Shown in pieces: positions 12,154 to 25,843 of a stretch of 64,000 bases of DNA (its first letter is position 1; each line of letters opens with the position of its first letter). Under the pieces are notes generated by a model. The model was given only the letters and a program-made list of their open reading frames with translations. It ran no database searches and was not told the DNA's origin. Source of the DNA: Pseudevernia furfuracea (taxonomy: Eukaryota > Ascomycota > Lecanoromycetes > Lecanorales > Parmeliaceae). The DNA is taken from NCBI GenBank assembly GCA_022315425.1, contig JAIUPT010000002.1:1-64000 (forward strand), written 5' to 3'. Made by a program: the position numbers and the translations under genes.

Positions 12154-13975
12154 ATGCTGACTGCCGGCACGCGCGGTAAGTGCGTCCGCTGATAGCTTTG
12201 GAACCAGCGAAAGCTTTGCAATCACTTGCCCGTGCTGTCGTCTTAGCAAGCGTACGTGTCTTGCAGTGAGCCAAGTCACCACCTCAGTCCCTCAGCTTGC
12301 TGTCAAGGCTCCATCCTGCCTGCAAGCACGTTCTGGAACAAAGCCTTTGAGCAAAACAGCTTTACGCAGCGTGCAGACTTCTGCCTGGGTAGGGTCCGAG
12401 AGGTCAAAGCTTTGCCAGCTGTGTGTACTGCAGATTCAGTTATGTTCTGATATGATGCTTGCTGAATACTGTCTTATGTCAACGATGTTGTGCAGTTCAA
12501 CTTCGGCAAACCCAAAGCACCGCCAGCCAAGATAGCAAGAGAAACAGTCATCCCAGAACCCTCCTACTCCCTTCCCATAGGCTTGGCAGGTATGCATCTC
12601 CATGCTCCTGGTCACTGGAGAGACTTCAAGCACTTCTAAGTTGTATATTGTTGGCTCAGCAAACACTGCAGACATTTGGCATTGCGCCTAAATGTGTCAC
12701 CTGAAGGTGTGAGTTTTATGTACTGGCCAGCAACCCACCTTGACTGCACAGGAAACTGTGGCAAGTCTCATTGCAGCCTGCTGACAAGCCACTTCTTCAA
12801 GTCACACTATGCCTCCTTATAGCTGGGAAGCATTCATTACTCCTGCAACGCAGGCATTGCTGGATTGTCTGGCCTGGAAGGCAATCTGGCCCTGGCAGGC
12901 GTCACAGGTTTCCTAGGAGCCTTTCTTGCTTTCCAGGTATGGTAAGCGGTCTTCATGGCCACCTATCAAGGTGAAAAAGGCATTGTCATAAATGCGTCAT
13001 AAGAAGTCATTCCAGGACGAGCACTTGTGTACTGCTACATTAAAAGTTCACTTTGTGACAAACCCTGGTCCACAAATTTGTGATCAGCAATGTGGTCACA
13101 AACATGAGCATATGCTGCGTGGCCCTCATTATGACACAAGGACATTGTGATCATGCATGCATTGAAATCTCTACTGTCCACAAAAGCCTTGGGGAGCGGG
13201 TCTTACCTCAGAAGGTCTCTGAGGGACCTCTTGTTGCACAAGACAATGGTTTCAAGATTTGATGCTCAGGCATGATCAGCTTTGGTGACTTGAATGGCAA
13301 GCAGACGAGTCAAAGATAGTTGCACAGTACAGGTTGTAACAATCAGAAGATTTGGGTTGCATGAAGTTGTTGACTGAACAGCTTCCTATGCTCCCTCTGT
13401 TGTAGTGCTCTGAGTACTGCTTTGCTTGATGCACAGGCATCCAGAGTAGCTCCAGGCTGCTGCCTTAAGAGGCTCCCATTATGATTGCTGAAAAACGTAA
13501 ACTTTCCGTGTTTCTTTTCTTTCAGGCATCCAGAGTGCAGTTTGTGTTTGACGATGAAGGCCTTGAAGTGCTGATCAAGTCCAAGGATGACAAAGCAGAG
13601 GAGTCAGAGAACAAGTTTGTAGGAGGGCAGAACAGGTGGAGCTATGATGCCTTCACCAACTGGGAATTCTGGTGGAAGAAGTTCCCAGTGCTGGTGTACT
13701 TCAAGGTGTGCAGCTTCAGCACTTCATGCCGCGTTTAGCACCATTGCTGCAACACATCTTTGACAACCTTGATTCAGAACAGCGAGTGGATCTGCATGGG
13801 AACGCAGAATGCAAAGGAAGGCTCAGCAGCATGGCTCAAGGCTGCCATTGCAGCTTACCAGTTGACGTGTAGCATCATGACAATGACTTGCCCATGCAAG
13901 GTTGACGGGCATCTTAGCTGTTCAGTCTCTGTGCAACTGTGCACAGCTGACAGCATACTCAAGTACAGTATCTGA
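12154..13975 (+). CDS. DUF3119-like plastid protein
   Basis: Six exons: 12154-12175, 12267-12424, 12496-12589, 12854-12936, 13526-13705, 13778-13975; all phases agree and the sum is 245 codons. The first ~55 residues are Ser/Thr/Lys/Arg-rich with few acids, as in a chloroplast transit peptide. Exon 3 ends with VIPEPSYSLPIGLA, exon 4 encodes a Gly/Ala/Leu-rich likely membrane segment (GNLALAGVTGFLGAFLAFQ), and exon 5 has RVQFVFDDEGLEVL, GGQNRWSYDAFTNWEFW and FPVLVYFK, the core I associate with DUF3119 proteins of cyanobacteria and plastids. No biochemical role is known to me. The C-terminal exon is less certain, since family members usually end differently. The first ATG was chosen because its short exon splices in phase 1 into the transit-peptide exon. 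Confidence 0.75.
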
Positions 13976-14553
13976 GGTATTGAGTGTCATTTGTGGGCTG
14001 CAGTTCATCGTGCGACAGGCTTTCTGCAGCTCCACAACAGGACCAGCAGCAAACTAAGTACTGTTGCTCTGATCCCTGTAGTGTGCTGTATAGGAAACCC
14101 AGACAAAGCCTGAGGGACAGATACATTTCTTCCCGGTGCTGTTCAAGGGAGATCAGCTGTATGATGTGATGGCAGAGAGGTGTGGCTCCTCCCAAAACAG
14201 CGGTCCCACAGATGAGTGATTGGCCAACATAGGATACGAGGTGGACTGGGGTCTGATGCCAGCCACAACAAGAGCCGCTAACTATACGCCAGTACTGAGT
14301 TGCATAGTGTCCATGAGACAACATGCACAATGTGTGCAACAATGTGCTATGTTTCATGGTACTCTCCATGCCAGCAGGAAGTGTGCCCGTCACTGCCATT
14401 TTGGAAACAAGCAAAACGAGAGAGTGCTTTGATTTACCAAGTAGGTATTACTTTTACTGTTGTGTCTGAGATGGAAAGTCGTTGCAAGTCTGACCAAGAC
14501 TGACTTAATGATGTTGGGCTGAACAAGAGCAAATCACATATGGCTTATAGATG
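13976..14553. other. Convergent intergenic region
   Basis: Lies between the 3' ends of the DUF3119-like gene (plus) and the Lys-tailed gene (minus). It should hold both 3' UTRs; no exon, repeat or structured RNA was recognised. Confidence 0.5.
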
Positions 14554-15508
14554 TCACTTTTTCTTCTTGTCTTTGTCCTTGCCCTTCTTGTCAGGCTCAG
14601 CAGCCTCTGCAGCCTTCTTTGCAGCTTCCTCTGTGAGTTCCTTCCTGCAAATTTCAATTGTATGACAACAAGAGCATGCAACATGGGCGTGATGGTTGCA
14701 CAGGCACTGCATGCTACTTGATGCACCATGCCAGCTGCAGACTGACATAGCAAGTCAGGCACAATTTGTCATGTTATGCTGATCACAACTTGAAGGCAAC
14801 CTTGTTGGTGCAGACTATAGCAAAGCTGCTGCACTTACTTCCTCACTTCCCAAGCAATTTCATCTTCCTCAAGGACCTTGATGTCGCGATGAACATGGTC
14901 AGCCTCCGACACCCTCTTGTACCTTGCATGCAGCGCACATATCACAGTATGATGTCGTGGATGCAGGCCACAGTCATGGAAGCATGCAAAACCTTGCAAA
15001 AATGATTGGACACTTACCCGAGCTCACTCAGGTGCCCAGCAGATAGCTGTGGCTCAAGTGGTGCTTCTAGGCCAGAGCTGTATGCAACCCACAGTCTAGC
15101 GGTCTCTGGCTGAGAGGCCTCAACTAACCTGACAATAAAGGAAAAATGGTTGGCACTGTTTCTGTGATCGTAGCTAGTTGCAGAAAGAGGATTCTGGATC
15201 GAAGAGGCTTACTTGACGCCGATGACGGTCCCTGTGATACCCAGAGGGGTTCTGATGACGTCCTTTAACTGCATGACAGCAGCAGCAAGTGTCGCTCTCA
15301 ATTTTTGGCAAAACCGGCTGATCGACAGACAAGCAGTGTACCTTGAAGCCAAAAGGTGCTAAGTCCTCATCAGCCGTCAGGTAGGCAACTTTCTTTGCCT
15401 GTATTGCATTAGCAAGAGAGGTCGTGTAGCGTTCAGTGTCAATAAGCTGGCTACAAAACCACATGCTGCAATGCTTACCTTGCCTGAAGCTTTGCGCTTA
15501 CCCGGCAT
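14554..15508 (-). CDS. Small Lys-tailed protein with a beta-rich core
   Basis: Six minus-strand exons: 15508-15479, 15446-15342, 15268-15213, 15128-15018, 14922-14839, 14644-14554. All junction phases agree, giving 158 residues. It starts MPGKRKASGK. A central part (TPLGITGTVIGVK, then ARLWVAYSSGLEAPLEP) looks like strands of a small beta-barrel of KOW/SH3 type. A segment YKRVSEADHVHRDI follows, then a helix and an Ala/Glu/Lys-rich KEKE tail ending in KDKDKKKK. I do not know the family. Its start lies 461 bp from the start of the divergent 21-exon gene, so the two may share a promoter region. The model is well supported; the function is not. Confidence 0.75.
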
Positions 15509-15969
15509 CTCCCTCAGGTGTGACTGCCAAGCCTACATTTGTGAGGACCTTACCGACGCTTTGCCAGGGGCTTCTGTACATCAAACGCCCTCTGGTTAGG
15601 GGCTTGGCCAGCATAGCCTGCTCGACATTTAGATGCTGTTCGCTTCCGGGAGGTCAAAGTGCGCTGTCGGACGCTAGTGCCCACCAGAGAAAACAGCATG
15701 GTTTCATGTTTGGACGGCAAATGATATGGAGTCTGCACGACCTGCTGCAACACGGACTATACACCCTGTTCATCGGTCCTGCAAGCTTGCCACTTTTGCT
15801 TTGCAAGCACACGGCCCGGCGCTCGTTCCCGTGCCTGTCTGACCGAAGGCATAGGCGGAAGTCTGAGGCTCAAAAGCCTGTAGCTTAGCTTATCGTGGAC
15901 CCCAACTTTGCGTCGCCATATCAAAGAGCAACACACTGCTCCCAACACGGGCTCACTCAGCCGGTCAAC
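15509..15969. promoter_or_regulatory. Shared divergent promoter region
   Basis: The 461 bp between two divergent start codons, the Lys-tailed protein (minus) and the 21-exon gene (plus). No TATA box stands out. It probably includes both transcription starts and 5' UTRs. Open frames on both strands are present but have no splice support. Confidence 0.45.
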
Positions 15970-18900
15970 ATGTCAGCGATGCAGCAGCTGAATGATGACG
16001 ATGCAACTGAGGTGTGTTAAAGCTTGATTAGTTGACCTAGCCCCTTTCCTGCTATCTTTCTCGAACAAAACTGCTAGATCCTGATGCTCAAGCGTACAGG
16101 AGGGGTCTGCTTCAGAGTACACAGAGCAGGATAGCGAGCCTCAGTGGGCTCAAGATGACAACATCGCCGCTGGCACTCGTGGTATGCCAGTTTGCAAACA
16201 GCCTGCATATGTATGGCCATTGCAGTACACTGTACTAAAGCATAAGCTGTGCACAGATTTTGCACTGCCAGCACAAGATCAGAGCAGCAGTGGCACAGGT
16301 GAGAAGCCCATAATCTTGATCACAACAGTGGACATAGGGGAGGGTCGCACTGACCAGATTACTCTCAGGGAAGGAGACAGCCCACAGGTATAATATCAGA
16401 CAATAGCAGACATGCAACACTTCCATGCAACCTCATGACAGCTCAAAGGAGATTTACGCAACATAGCTATCCTGCTGTCCTCCTCGTGCATGCTCTTTGG
16501 CCTCCTGAGTACTGTTTGCAAGGCTGCATTAGTATGCCGCATGCGAGTTCAGCAAAAAACATATCTTCTCACCAAATGGCATGATCATAACCTCCATTGG
16601 CAATGACAGTCCACATGTATGCTGTGGCATCTGCTCTTCTACACAGGCATGAGCGCATGCTGCCCTTTGCCTGTTGCTTTTGTCTTATGAACAAGATGGC
16701 GTCTATACATGTGTAGGATGCGGCGCTGGCATTCTGCCAGGGACATGCACTGGACAAGGGTATTGCTGGGCCACTTGCTCGCCACATACAGGGCAATCTA
16801 GACAGAGCGAGGCATGATACGCTTGCACAGGTCAGTCAAGCTGCAGGGTAGTCACAAGCCAACAAGCGATTACTGCAAACAGCAATCACAAGCATTACTC
16901 AGTCAGCATTATACCTTTGAGAACACCCTGCATAGGCTGCAGTGCTGGGTGATGCACAGCTCACAACACGATCAGCACTGCTGCAGTGGACACGCTGTTG
17001 ACTTTGCCCTGCAGCACGTCAGTAACATGCAACAAGTGTCAGCAGCAGCAAAAGCATTCAAGCAGCCCTACAATGAGGGCTCACAGCTTTTCTGGCAGAA
17101 GAGCTGAAGTTGCTGTTTGATCCCCCTGTCAAAGTATTTGTGATACATGCAGACACAAGCAGCAGCGTCTCAGCAGCAGCCCAAACGCAGCCAGGTGGGA
17201 TCAACTGGGGTCCCCATGCCTGCCTCCAGGGGTGCCAAGAAGGCAGCGCAAGGGGGCAGGAAACCCAGCTTCCGAGCTGGCTCCCCTGAGTTCCTCAGCT
17301 CAGCTGAGTACCGCCGAGCAGGTTGGTTGCACACTCTGAGTACGACTCCAGATGGGGTTGTGCATCATGACTACATTTGGCAATTGGCATGTATGACGGA
17401 GCTTACATGGTTGCTGTGTTGCCCGCACGACATGTGCATGAGTGTAACAACATGCAAAGAGATGTTGATGTTGACAACTGCAACACCAGATGTAATTGAG
17501 ACACAACCAACAAAGCTTGGCAAGCAGGACGTGACATGTTAATGCAATGGCCTCAACCCAAGCACATGCATGCGCACAGATGAATAGACAGACAAGGCCA
17601 AGCAGCCTTGCAAATCTGGGCATGCCCAAAACTGCTGAACATCCAAATTATTGACCAGACAGATATACGTACATGTCCAATATAACCATGCGTGTCATCT
17701 CTGCAAAGCCAGGTGTCTGTTTCAATACCTGCTATGTGTACAATGTGTGTGACTGCAATACTGGGTGGTTGCAGCTGCTGCCCAGAGTCAGCCCTATCTG
17801 TATGAGCCCAACAGGGGCAGCCAGGCACAGCCCTCCACTTCCCAGTCAGCCCCCAAAGGCAGAAGCGTCTATGACAGGCACGACAACATTCTCACTCTCT
17901 TTGCCCTCAGGGCGTTCATGCCAGCTGTACAACATCCCTGCATGGCTAGGACCCATGTAGATGCCTCAGAACAAATTGCATCAAATCACATGCTTGCAAT
18001 GTACACAACTAATAACTCATACTGTATGAAATGGCAGTGCTGTGCATGTTGTCTGAGTGACAAACCCACAGCCCATGCCCTTTTACATGTGTTTTATCAT
18101 CTCTGTAGTGCTAAGCCTTTGGACTACTGACATTCAGTCTGCAGTGATGTGCCAGTTGTGTCATCAGCCTACATTGTCAACTGTCATGATGGCATGATGC
18201 ACCAACAAAGCAGCAAGAATGCATGCATGGGGTAACCTTGCTCATAGGCTGTATAGCCTTACTACACCAACCTTGACCAGACATTGCTTGCATGAATGCT
18301 ATTGTTATGCTACATTGGCATATTGGGTTTAGGCACACCTAGTAGGTACCTGGCAAGAACGATTAGCTGGAACGCCTGTACATTATTATTATTATTATTA
18401 TTATTATTGGCATATTGCAGGCTGTATAGTCATGCTACTGAGAATCAGGCCAAGCTGGCAGAGGCAAGAAGGGCCAGGGATGCAGAGACCAATTTGAATG
18501 CTCAGGCCAGCAGGCACAGCATGACTTGGGTCAGCCAGGAGCTGACTAAGGGCAGGAACAACGGAGAGTACAGTAATTATGGGGAGCGACTGTATGTTGA
18601 GGGCATGCTTGAGCATGAAAAGAAGAAAGCTGCGGTATGGCCCAGTCATGCTGCAACATGTAACTGACAGATGCAGACAGGAAAGGCTTTCGTGAACACT
18701 GTTGATTGTGCCAACGAAATGTGGGAACACCAACGAAGAGTCACCACGCAAAAGTGCAATATTGGCAGTAACCAAGCTCTCCCACTTGCACTTATCACAC
18801 TGAGAGCATGTTGTGTTATCTCTAAAGTACAGGAGTACATCACTAGCTGTGCATGATTTGATGTTGCTGATGGCACATCACTGCTCTGCTTTTTTGAGCT

Positions 18901-21900
18901 CGTACTTCAGTCATCAATTCATGAGATGGCAGTAATAACGTATTGCGGTGCTGTCATTGCTTGAATCGTGTCAAGAACATAACATGCCATGTGCAAAGTC
19001 TGTGTGATGCTGTCACAATGCAGAGCCCTGACCCAACTTGCATAATGGATCACAAAGTACATGGGTCATCATGGGTCACAAACTGCACAAAGACTCCAGT
19101 CTGCATGCCATGTAGGCTGAGCTGGCTCAGGATGAGAGGGAAGCTGCTGAGCTGGCAGGTGTCACATGGCAGCCTGAGATTAGTAAGATGGCACAGACCA
19201 TGCAGCGGCCGGATGCTGACGAGGACTCTTTCATGAGACTCACGCGCACTCGCACCAACAAAACTCAGGTGGGACACATTGAGAGGATTTCTTGTGTGCT
19301 GTATGTATCATTGCTATGGTCTGTACCACCATGCCAAAGGTTTGTTCCCTGGATTCGCCCCAGACCAAAAGCATTTCTCCAATATATCTACCGTTTCTTA
19401 TTTTCCTGTCCTGAGGCGTTTTTGAATGTGGACTTCAAGCATAGGGATGACGTTTCTGAATTGAAATAGACGTTTTGGGATGGAAGAGAGCACAGAAGAT
19501 GCCTCCTTGTGGTAGCTGAGTCAGCCGCAGCAAGGCTCTCACAATGTGGATGCTTCCAGAAAGCTAAAGTCAAAGGCTGAAATGGACATAGTTCAGCATT
19601 AAATGCATAGCCTCAGCTTGCATGCACACGTCTTGTATGACTTGCCTATTGCACATCCCCAGCAACTCTTGACCTGTAGCATGAGTCCTGGCAGATGGTA
19701 CTCAGATGCCCTGGCAGATGGTGTTGGGGTGCCCTGGCAGATGGTATCACAATGCCTTGGCAGATGGTCTTTGGATGCTCTGGTAGTATTGCTAGCAGTG
19801 TGATTAGCCCAACCGTTACCACTGCTTGAATAAATCTTTCACTTTGCCCTGTTGCTTTCAAACTGTCAAGTATTCACCTACAACCTAAAATTTGCTTCCA
19901 CTACATCAATGACTCTAGTGTTGCAGGAGCGACTGGCTATGCTGAAGCAGCAGCAAGAGGAGGCCGCATCGCGCGAGTGCACCTTCCACCCGGTCATCAA
20001 TCACCGTAGCGACCGCTTGATGGCAGAGCGCAGTGAGGTGCTCAGGGTAAGGCCCCATGCTTGTAATGTAATGTAAATATAGTAATATAATATATTTATA
20101 GTAACATAATATAAATATAATATAATATGATATAATATAACATAATATGATGTATTTATATATATATATATTGTAAGTTTGTATCATATGTTTGGTGTTT
20201 GTGTGGTAAACCACATCAACACAAGCTGCTGGTTGAATGCAAGGATGCATGCAGGAAATATGAATGAATGAATGTATGAGCAAGTAAATGAACTGCAATT
20301 GTCGCAAGCTTTGAGCTTGTTGTGCATGATCAGTAGTGCTGGGGTACACGTTTGACTGCTGCTGCTGCTGCTATGGCACATGGCCCAGCTCCTTTGAATG
20401 ATGACATGAACAGGCTGAATGTCCAAATCAACACATGGCAGAGCATTGACAATTGGATGCATTGTCAAACACAGTTTATGTAGGTTTCTATTGTTGCACT
20501 CATTCCACTGTTTGTCTCACTTGCTGACAATGAAACAATTGTGGGAAAGCTTTCTATTTGTTCTAACTCTATGTCAAGATGCTATTTTGATGATTTACAG
20601 GCTGTGGCCACAATGCAAAATCACTCCTCAGAGAACTGCCTGGCACTGTTACATGGGGCTCTTGACTTCAAACTTACAGTAGAAAACGGGCTGCTGATAA
20701 CAATCACATTCCTGCATCCCCATATAAGCTGACATTGCTGAAGGCGATCATGTTACTGCATTCCCACAAGCTGAATCCTTCTGAATCGGCCTTCTGAATC
20801 GGGGTGAGGAATATCTGATGCCTACCTGGCTGTTGCGAGAGCAAAGGCTGGTCCAGGTGGAAATCAGTAAGCTGACATGCTGTGTGGTTTTTTGGGTGCA
20901 GGAGCATCAGATCGCGGCTCACGAGCAGCTGTACCAGGATGCAATCCGCAGGCGGCTGCGTCAGGAGGAGATGGCACACTGGTTCCCGGAGGACGTGACA
21001 TTCCAGCCCACCCTTGAGACCGGCGGCCACCATGCTGACAGCACCAAGGTCATGGCTGACCCCACCCTCAACGTCTCTGACAGGTCAGCAGACTTTGTAG
21101 TTGCCTCTGTGACTAATGTCTCAACAGCTCAGCAGTGTTCGATGGTTAGTGTCTCTGACAGGTCAGGTCTTTGAAGGTAACTCCACAGTCAATGTCTCTG
21201 ACAGGTCAGCAGTCGTTGTAGATTACTCCATGGCCAATGTCTCTTGACAGGTCAGCAGTCTGTGTGGGTGTCTACATGGCCAATGTCAGCAGTCTTTGTG
21301 GGTGACTATGTGGCCAATGTCTTTGACAGGTCAGCAGTGTTTGTTTTACTCCGCCGCGGATTTAAAATGGGCTCATTTTAAATCAGCGGCGGAGTAAATC
21401 AATGGTCACCATGCTGACAGCGCCAAAGTCATGGCTGACCCCACGGTCAATGTCGCTGACAGGTCAGCAGTCATTGCGGGTGACTCAGTGGCCAATGTCT
21501 CTGACAGGTCAAAAAATTTGTGATGTACTGAAGCCAAGCATGCTGCTGTTCTTTGTGTGCGACTTCATGATGAGTGTCTCTGACAGGTCAGCAGTCTTTG
21601 TGTGTGGTTTATGTGTGTGCGTGGTCAATGTTGGCTGACAGGTCAGCAGTTGTGCATGACCATTGTGTCTGGCAGGTCAATCGTGCTTGTGCATGTTCAA
21701 TGTGTTGGACAAGTCAACACTCTCTAGGGTTTAGGGTTTAGCAGTAACTCGCACACACTCATTGCATGCACGCCACAGCATGCACTAAAACCAAATATGG
21801 AGTCAAAAGCTGCATGTGGTCAGGATCTGCCACAAAATGTCTTGAGCAAGTTTCATCTTAGTCAGAAAGTTGGTCTTAGGCAAAACTCTGTGCATGTGGC

Positions 21901-24900
21901 AGCATATCAGCTTCTCCACTATTTCATGTGTGTTTCTCCTGCAGGCTGATGAGAGGTGGAAGAAAATAGAGTCAAAGGTTGCGTCCAGTTGAGGGCAACC
22001 CATTAAATGTCATGCGCAAGTTTCAGTTTAATCAGATCTCTGGTTCAGAACCCTGTGCATGTGGCAACATATCAGCTTATTTACTGTGTTTTATGTGTCT
22101 CCGCAGGCTGTATGAGAGGAGGAAGAAGATGGAGGCTAAGCTGGCAGCAGTGCGGGCAGCATATTAGATTACTCACCGCATTATGTGGTTTCCCCTGCAG
22201 GCTATATGAGAGGAGGAAGAACATGGAGGCTAAGCTGGCAGCAGTGCGGGCAGCATATCAGAATACTCACCGCATTATGTGATTTCTCCTGCAGGCTATA
22301 TGAGAGGAGGAAGAAGATGGAGGCTAAGCTGGCAGCAGTTCAGGCAGCAGCCGAGCACCCGGTGGACCCCGCCACAGGGCGACCCCTGTTCCAGCCCGCC
22401 ATAGGCCGGGCCCCCCATTACCGCCGTAATCAGCATGGCTTACCTGTTGGAGAGTACCTTTACGGCATGAGGTGACATAAGCTGCCATTGCATGGGTGTC
22501 TACATTGCACTGGGGTTGTGTAAGCCACACTGCCACTTACAACTGCACTGGTCATGATTACCATTGTCACCGTAAATACTGAATGCTTCACCTGCTGCGC
22601 TGTGCCAAGAGCATGTGCATCTCTGCTTGACGGCTGGCAGGTTCACACATGGCAAGGATTGGCAGCTTGTGCTGCAGGGTCTATGCACTGATGCAATACT
22701 GTCAAACTTCACACCTGTTTTCAGTTGTTCTTGTGGTATTGCCCAGCTGTTGAAGGCGGGGACTGCACATGCATATTTTGGGCTTGCTCTTGATGTACAG
22801 CATGCTGACAAGTATCACCTGCACAAAAGTGTCAGCAGTGCTTGAACAGACACATCAGCAGCAGTGTCTATCATTCTGTCTTGATGATGCCTTGCATGTC
22901 ACTGCAGTACACAAAACCAGAGTTTGGACCCCTCCCCCCCCCATTACCCCCACCCCTGAAAGTAGCCGCAAGGCAAGCGTGGACCCACCTCAAGCTTCTC
23001 AGCGTCAGCTTTCCTGTTTGCTCTCTTTGGCATGTAAGTCTAGTGCCTATCAGACGTCCCCTCAGCATCTGGACTGTAAAACCTGCAGGTTTGAGTTTGA
23101 GGACAAGAAGGAGTACTTGAATGAGCTGAGCAAGCAGCAGTTTGATCTGGCTGCTACCACGCAGTACACTACTGGACGCTCACAGGTGCGTCTGACAAGA
23201 AAAGAAAAGAAAAGAAAAAGAAAGGAAAAGAAAAGAATGGAAAAAAGAAAACACTACACCTTTCGGCGTCAATTTGATGAGTAGCCACGCACTACACCAC
23301 CGGCCGATCATAGGTGCATCTGACTGCATGCCTGTTAGCCATGCCTGATATCATGGTAGCAGAAATGCTGCATGCAAATGCTGCATGTAGCAGGTGAGGC
23401 TCTCATTGATGACAGTGTCTTGAACAGCATGCATGCAGCACACAGCAGGTGAGGCTCTGCTCAAGATGGGGTCTGTGGTAGCAGATTTACTGCCCCTAGC
23501 AGGTGAGGCTTTGCTCAACACAGGGTCTATGCTAGCAGAAACGCAGCACAAAGCAGGCAGATCTCCCCTGACGTCAAGCCCAGTGGTTGGAAAGAAGGGC
23601 ATGCTGGTATTCTAGCACAAAGTATAGCATGCTCACTTAGCATGGCAGCAAAATAGAGATGAATGCCCCAGTGACTCAAACCTCCACAGGCGACATGCTT
23701 TACCACCGTAATCTTACAGCTGCTGGTGGTGTGTGCATTCTCCCTCGTGTAACTCCCTTGTGGGGAAGACTTCGTTCATGAAATGATGTGATGTTGACAG
23801 CTGTGGCAAAAGCTCTGCACTTGCAATGTCTCTTCACATGAATACATGAGCTGTGACTACATAAGGTCTGTGACCACTCTGTGTAGTTGACTACATGAAC
23901 TACATGAACTCTGTGACTACATGAACAGCAGGACCAGCAAGAGAGGGGCGTACGTCTGTGTGTGGCACCGCGCCCCCTTTGTCACATCATCAACACTACA
24001 ATGGTTGCGCAGCTCGCTTGTCAAGAGTGCTTGAACACTTGGTGCTTTGTGTATGATGTTTCCCAGTCATTGTATGTTGCCTTCTGTGATGAGTGCCCAA
24101 AACGTGAAACTCACATTGATTTTAATGGATGGCATTGGATAATTGGTTGATCGATTGATTGACTGATTGATTGATTGACCAACTGGTTGATTCGCTGACT
24201 GAGTGATTGATCAACTAGATGACTGATGTGCAGACGTTGATGGCACGGCTGAAGGCAAAGCGCTTCCGCCAGATCTTCAACTACCTTGATCAGGATCAGG
24301 CCGGCGTCATTGACCTCCTAGACCTCACCACAAGTGAGATGCTGTTCAACATCACATCCCTTTCATCTGTATCCTGCATCAGCAATCAAGATCACATAAA
24401 TTCTTGGTCACCCGTGTCCTGCATCTGTAATCAACATCACACAGTTGTCATCACACAGTTGTCATGACTAACAACCATGTGCTGCCTGGATGCATCAGTC
24501 ATCATAGTCACATCCCTGTTGGTCATGACTTGCCCTGATGCATCAGCAATCAACATCACATGGTTGTTAGTCATGTCCTGCACTGATGCATCAGTCATCA
24601 GCATCCCACGCCTGTGAGTCCTGTGCTGCCCTGGTGCATCAGTCTCACATCATCATTAGTCATGCATGGTAGTTGACAAGCACAGGCTGATTGCATGTCA
24701 TGCCAGTCCACATCACAGCTTGGCTGCCAACAAATGTCACAGCTCTGTCATCTGCATCTTGTGCTGCCACAGTCAACACCATGGTAACTGTTGCATACCA
24801 ATCAGCCATGATCATGCACTCTGCTTCAATTACTCAGCCATGAACCAGCTGCTTGTGCATTAGTGTCGTAGCAATAAGCTCTTGCAAGTCTGCAAGTGCA

Positions 24901-25804
24901 ACACTCTGTGGTGTAGAGTAGGCAGCAGCTGGTAGTGACATCCCTAACCCTAGCCGTAGATATATCTGCAAATTATGTTGCGCTGCCTCATTAGGGCTTG
25001 TCAGCTGATTTGGTAGGGTTTACGCAGGTGAGGAGGGTCTCATGGAAACCCTAGATCCTGAGGTCAGAGCTGACGTGGAAGCTGCTGCCCATGTGCTGGC
25101 TGCCCATCAGCCAACCCCCCGTGCCAGGTAAATTTAAATGGTCTAAATGTAGCCGCTGTTGATGCATGGGCGTATTACGCCAAATTGTGAAATGTGTTAT
25201 AGTGCAGCTAGCAGGCAAAGCAACACTGGTGCATGACACACAAACCCAAGCAGTCGCATGCCTTGGCCAACATAAGCAAACAAGCAGGAAGACTGGCTGC
25301 TTGTGTACTCACATGCTCTTGCTATCTCATGCAAAACTGACTTGACACACACCTATGCATTGGCTGCTTGTGTACTCACATGCTCTTGCTATCTAGATCA
25401 ACACTGATGTGGCATACACCTATGCAATTGCTGCTTGTGTACTCACATGCTCTTGCTGTCTGGATCAACACTGATTTGACACATGTATATGCATGTCTTA
25501 CACAGAGGCTGTTTGCAGCAGCCCTCTCGCTGTAGTACTGCTCTGAGATGTTCACATCTGTAGCAACATCAGCCTGATCTCAGTTCATGACCTCATGCCG
25601 GGGCATGCATGTGCATATGACTGATGCATTGTCAAACACTGGTGCAGTCAAGATGAGGAGCGGGGAGGCGAAGAGGCAGGTGGAGAAGAGGACCCCCAGG
25701 ACAGCGGCTTCATTACTAAGATGTTCGACAAGGTGGCCACCACTGGCCTGGGCCCCTCCTCCCTCCCCACCAAGGTCACCCCACAACATTTCCAGGTGTG
25801 CTAC

Positions 25805-25843
<39 letters not shown>

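Noticed and set aside
13435..13455. Upstream copy of the DUF3119-like exon 5 start (CAGGCATCCAGAGT)
   Set aside because: Only about 14 bp match the real exon start at 13526; too short to count as a junction duplication.
21083..21720. CRISPR-like array of regularly repeated GACAGGTCAGCAG units
   Set aside because: Spacing is irregular, the spacers are themselves related, and the unit is the copied exon end plus splice donor of a eukaryotic gene.
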